A DNA stretch of 7,438 nucleotides, from the NCBI GenBank assembly GCA_900763885.1, contig CAAFLY010000054.1:1-7438 (forward strand), given 5' to 3'. Position 1 is the first letter of the stretch; every line of letters begins with the position of its first letter. This document shows, piece by piece, positions 6,268-7,438 of this stretch. This stretch comes from Clostridia bacterium. Lineage in GTDB: Bacteria; Bacillota; Clostridia; Oscillospirales; CAG-272. The notes under the pieces are model-generated. The model was not told where the DNA came from. It searched no databases and was given only the letters and a program-made list of their open reading frames with translations. Made by a program: the position numbers and the translations under genes.

Positions 6268-6282
6268 TCATTCCCACTCAAG
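6268..6282 (-). other. guaA-3'-end-like sequence, possible attachment site core
   Basis: The minus strand reads CTT GAG TGG GAA TGA, that is Leu-Glu-Trp-Glu-stop. The known 3' end of guaA (GMP synthase) typically encodes ...IEWE-stop with TTGAGTGGGAATAA-like DNA, a recurrent integration site of tyrosine-recombinase elements. The codons before it here do not encode GuaA, so it would be the element-distal copy of a core repeat, with the chromosome (spoIIIA) to the left. The match is short and could be chance. Confidence 0.3.
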
Positions 6283-6406
6283 TCTTGGGCTTTGATTTAG
6301 GGTTATAAAATGCACTCTCGATGCGCATTTTGTCCAAATAATCCACGCATTTCGGGCTGTACATAGGTTCCTTACGAATTTTGTAGCCGTTTTGTAGCCA
6401 GCTATT
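6278..6406 (-). pseudogene. Possible short coding remnant
   Basis: A 42-codon open stretch bounded upstream by a TAA at 6409-6407. Its translation looks more protein-like than its neighbours: it contains WLQNGYKIRKEP, then YSPKCVDYLDKMRIE, and ends in a basic KSKPKT. There is no start at the upstream end. An internal ATG at 6364, preceded by a weak AAGGA, would give a 28-residue peptide. I do not recognise the family. It may be the decayed end of a gene, a small peptide gene, or a chance frame through the inverted repeats, with which it overlaps. Confidence 0.2.
6379..6399. repeat. Tandem direct repeat TTTTGTAGCC
   Basis: TTTTGTAGCC occurs twice, at 6379-6388 and 6390-6399, offset by 11 bases, about one helical turn. 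Closely spaced direct repeats near the end of an element are typical of arm-type binding sites of tyrosine recombinases, but no recombinase is in the window. Confidence 0.45.
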
Positions 6407-6460
6407 TTATACGTACTAACCGTTCGCAACGACTTATTTTGAATGATTTGCGACAGGTTT

Positions 6461-6469
6461 TGATATGAT
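6461..6469 (+). promoter_or_regulatory. Extended -10 promoter candidate for the DUF6061-like gene
   Basis: TGATATGAT matches the extended -10 pattern. A weak TTGAAT lies 19 bases upstream of the hexamer. The element is 67 bases upstream of the ATG at 6537. Confidence 0.35.
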
Positions 6470-6536
6470 TCCCGCCAATAATCACCCGGAAATTGACCGC
6501 CTAATTCACCTCAAAAAACATCTTGGAGGTATGACC

Positions 6537-6782
6537 ATGAGCAAACTTATATCCTGTCAATTCAACATAGACACAGCCTGCGTGGAATTGGTTTTTGATG
6601 ATGGAAGCCAGATTTCCATTGACTGCACCGCCGTTGAAAACGAAGTTGCCGATAACCGCTTCCAGCGGTCAGAGCTGGATTATCTGATCTACAATGATCC
6701 ACTTGCGTATGCCGATCTGGTTCTGAACGGCGATCCCGAAGCCTACCTGAACGCCGTGACAGATTACGACCCCCCTCGATAG
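6537..6782 (+). CDS. Small DUF6061-like protein
   Basis: An 81-residue acidic soluble protein of unknown function. It begins MSKLISCQFNIDTACVELVF, continues with DDGSQISIDCTAVENEVADN (beta-strand-like) and a helical part containing QRSELDYLIYNDPLAYADLVL and NGDPEAYL. This pattern matches what I remember as the DUF6061 family, small proteins that recur in mobile elements of gut Clostridia; the family name is from memory. The start ATG 6537 is chosen because GGAGG at 6525-6529 lies 7 bases upstream; the in-frame ATG at 6531 is too close to that site and an ATG at 6465 lies in the promoter. There is no signal peptide or membrane helix. It stands alone and on the strand opposite to spoIIIA and to the gene on its right. 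No biochemical role can be proposed. Confidence 0.85.
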   Translation: MSKLISCQFNIDTACVELVFDDGSQISIDCTAVENEVADNRFQRSELDYLIYNDPLAYADLVLNGDPEAYLNAVTDYDPPR

Positions 6783-6799
6783 CTGACGGGAAGAATATA

Positions 6800-6852
6800 G
6801 CGCAACGGGTTGCGTCTGTCAATGGTCAAGATGAACGCTTCGCGCCATTGAC
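6800..6852. repeat. Two hairpins after the DUF6061-like gene
   Basis: CGCAA (6801-6805) pairs with TTGCG (6810-6814) across a CGGG tetraloop. Just after it, GTCAATGG (6818-6825) pairs perfectly with CCATTGAC (6845-6852) around a 19-base loop. Neither is followed by a T-run, so they are not simple terminators. Confidence 0.55.
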
Positions 6853-6885
6853 TGCCGCCGCCTGCCGCGCTTTTGGGGCAGACAA

Positions 6886-6916
6886 GGCGGGCAGGCACAG
6901 ATTGTGCCTGCCCGCC
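6886..6916. repeat. Perfect 14-bp hairpin with a 3-base loop
   Basis: GGCGGGCAGGCACA (6886-6899) and TGTGCCTGCCCGCC (6903-6916) are exact reverse complements around GAT. On the plus strand a TTTTT run follows only after seven bases (AAAATCA), so it may act as a weak terminator for the DUF6061-like gene. It could equally be a protein-binding site or part of a transfer origin. A second, smaller stem (CCTGCC 6938-6943 with GGCAGG 6952-6957) reuses the same motif nearby. Confidence 0.7.
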
Positions 6917-6961
6917 AAAATCAATTTTTGCATAAATCCTGCCGTATATGGGGCAGGCAGG

Positions 6962-6996
6962 AAAAAAGCGCAACCGCTTTTCGTCGATTGCGCTTT
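6962..6996 (-). terminator. Rho-independent terminator of the right-edge gene
   Basis: On the minus strand, AAAGCGCAA (6996-6988) pairs with TTGCGCTTT (6973-6965) and is followed by a T-run through 6962 (TTTTTT in all). It lies 37 bases past the stop codon of the minus-strand gene that ends at 7034. Confidence 0.75.
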
Positions 6997-7033
6997 GGTG
7001 GGTGGGAATTGTTCTATGAACTTTTTTACAAAA

Positions 7034-7438
7034 TCACTCCTGCTGGAAATGCCGCAAGAAAACTTCATTCGCCGCTTGCAAGGATTTGTGATACTCCCGG
7101 TAAGCGGGGCTAATCCTCTGCATTGCGGGAATGAATACATCGTTATAGCCGCTCTCACTTTGGAATTGCTTTAGATATTCTTGCAGTCGGTAGGCGGGAG
7201 ATGCCTTATATTCCTCCGATTTCGCAACTGCTCGATATTGTTCGAGCATTTCCTTGTTGTCGTGAATATACTTTTCCGGGTCTGCCATAGCTGCCGCAAG
7301 TGCAGAAGATGCGCTTTGCGTCACAGCAGCATCAGCATTTTCTCTAATCTCATCAAGATACTTCTGCACGTCGCTGGGAACGGCTATTGAAATGCCGTCC
7401 AAGTATCGAATGATCGTTTCAAACGCTTCTCTCTGCTC
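7034..7438 (-). CDS. Unrecognised helical protein, C-terminal part (runs off right edge)
   Basis: An open frame that enters from beyond the right edge and stops with TGA at 7036-7034; 134 residues are visible. A TTG start at 7402 is possible by frame, but the codons before it (EQREAFETIIRY) read smoothly into the rest, so I treat the gene as partial. The protein is mainly alpha-helical and charged, without membrane segments. It shows AVPSDVQKYLDEIRENADAAV, an Ala/Ser-rich helix, DPEKYIHDNKEMLEQYRAVA, and the ending NEVFLRHFQQE. The regular spacing of hydrophobic and charged residues suggests a helical bundle or coiled coil. I do not recognise the family. Its terminator follows at 6962-6996. 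By context it could belong to the same mobile element as the DUF6061-like gene. Confidence 0.75.
   Translation of the reverse strand, partial: EQREAFETIIRYLDGISIAVPSDVQKYLDEIRENADAAVTQSASSALAAAMADPEKYIHDNKEMLEQYRAVAKSEEYKASPAYRLQEYLKQFQSESGYNDVFIPAMQRISPAYREYHKSLQAANEVFLRHFQQE

Larger units (their letters stand above)
6148..6536. other. Gene-poor stretch rich in inverted and direct repeats
   Basis: No convincing gene is seen in these ~390 bases. The stretch holds GGATTATTTCGAGAGTG (6221-6237) with its inverted, interrupted counterpart at 6313-6344, GAGTGGGA (6233-6240) with its inverted copy at 6272-6279, and a guaA-end-like core at 6268-6282. It also holds tandem TTTTGTAGCC (6379-6399), a TCGCAA/TTGCGA hairpin (6424-6453) and a promoter candidate for the next gene. 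The plus-strand frames open here give low-complexity shadow proteins. A 42-codon minus-strand frame (6278-6406) looks somewhat protein-like and is listed separately. Confidence 0.5.

Noticed and set aside
6049..6300. Plus-strand open frames of about 80 residues upstream of spoIIIA
   Set aside because: They start within the spoIIIA promoter and leader region, lack ribosome sites and have no recognisable family; they run into the inverted repeats.
6221..6344. CRISPR array or complete insertion sequence
   Set aside because: The repeats are inverted and interrupted, not regularly spaced direct repeats, and no transposase or cas gene is present.
6886..6916. Plain rho-independent terminator of the DUF6061-like gene
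   Set aside because: The stem is strong but the T-run starts only after seven bases and no T-run follows on the other strand, so I list it as a repeat with termination only as one option.
6826..7174. Open frames on both strands between the DUF6061-like gene and the right-edge gene
   Set aside because: They cross the hairpins and the terminator and have shadow-like composition.

Overview
The window looks like a chromosomal segment of an endospore-forming anaerobic Firmicute of class Clostridia. The main reason is a complete spoIIIA operon (spoIIIAA to spoIIIAH) on the minus strand, with short clostridial-type versions of the proteins. GC content is moderate and typical Shine-Dalgarno sites (AAGGAG, GGAGG) are present. 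I cannot name the species.

Left part (1-1311): the N-terminal end of a PAP2-superfamily membrane phosphatase runs off the left edge on the minus strand. It is divergent from a complete calcineurin-like metallophosphoesterase gene on the plus strand. Each gene has an extended -10 promoter candidate in the AT-rich gap between them. A strong palindromic terminator at 1274-1311 lies between the phosphoesterase gene and the converging end of the spoIIIA operon and probably serves both.

Centre (1335-6147): the eight spoIIIA genes run right to left, AA-AB-AC-AD-AE-AF-AG-AH, mostly with overlapping or nearly overlapping ends. They encode the mother-cell half of the SpoIIIA-SpoIIQ channel or 'feeding tube' that links mother cell and forespore: the ATPase (AA), a T2SS-F-like protein (AB), small membrane proteins (AC, AD), a polytopic membrane protein (AE), and the ring-forming proteins (AF, AG, AH). 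A sigma-E-like promoter with 14-bp spacing precedes spoIIIAA. A second sigma-E-like match lies in the only sizeable intra-operon gap, before spoIIIAH. SpoIIIAA has a Ser in place of the first Gly of its P-loop.

Right part (6148-7438): the character changes. About 390 bases without a convincing gene hold nested inverted repeats, a tandem TTTTGTAGCC repeat and a 13-base match to the 3' end of guaA (Leu-Glu-Trp-Glu-stop), which is a known integration site for mobile elements. Then come a small DUF6061-like gene, a dense run of hairpins, and the C-terminal part of an unrecognised helical protein on the minus strand with its own terminator. Together these suggest the end of an integrative or mobilizable element sitting upstream of spoIIIA. 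No integrase, relaxase or complete defence system is visible, so this remains an inference. I see no RNA gene, CRISPR array or complete insertion sequence.
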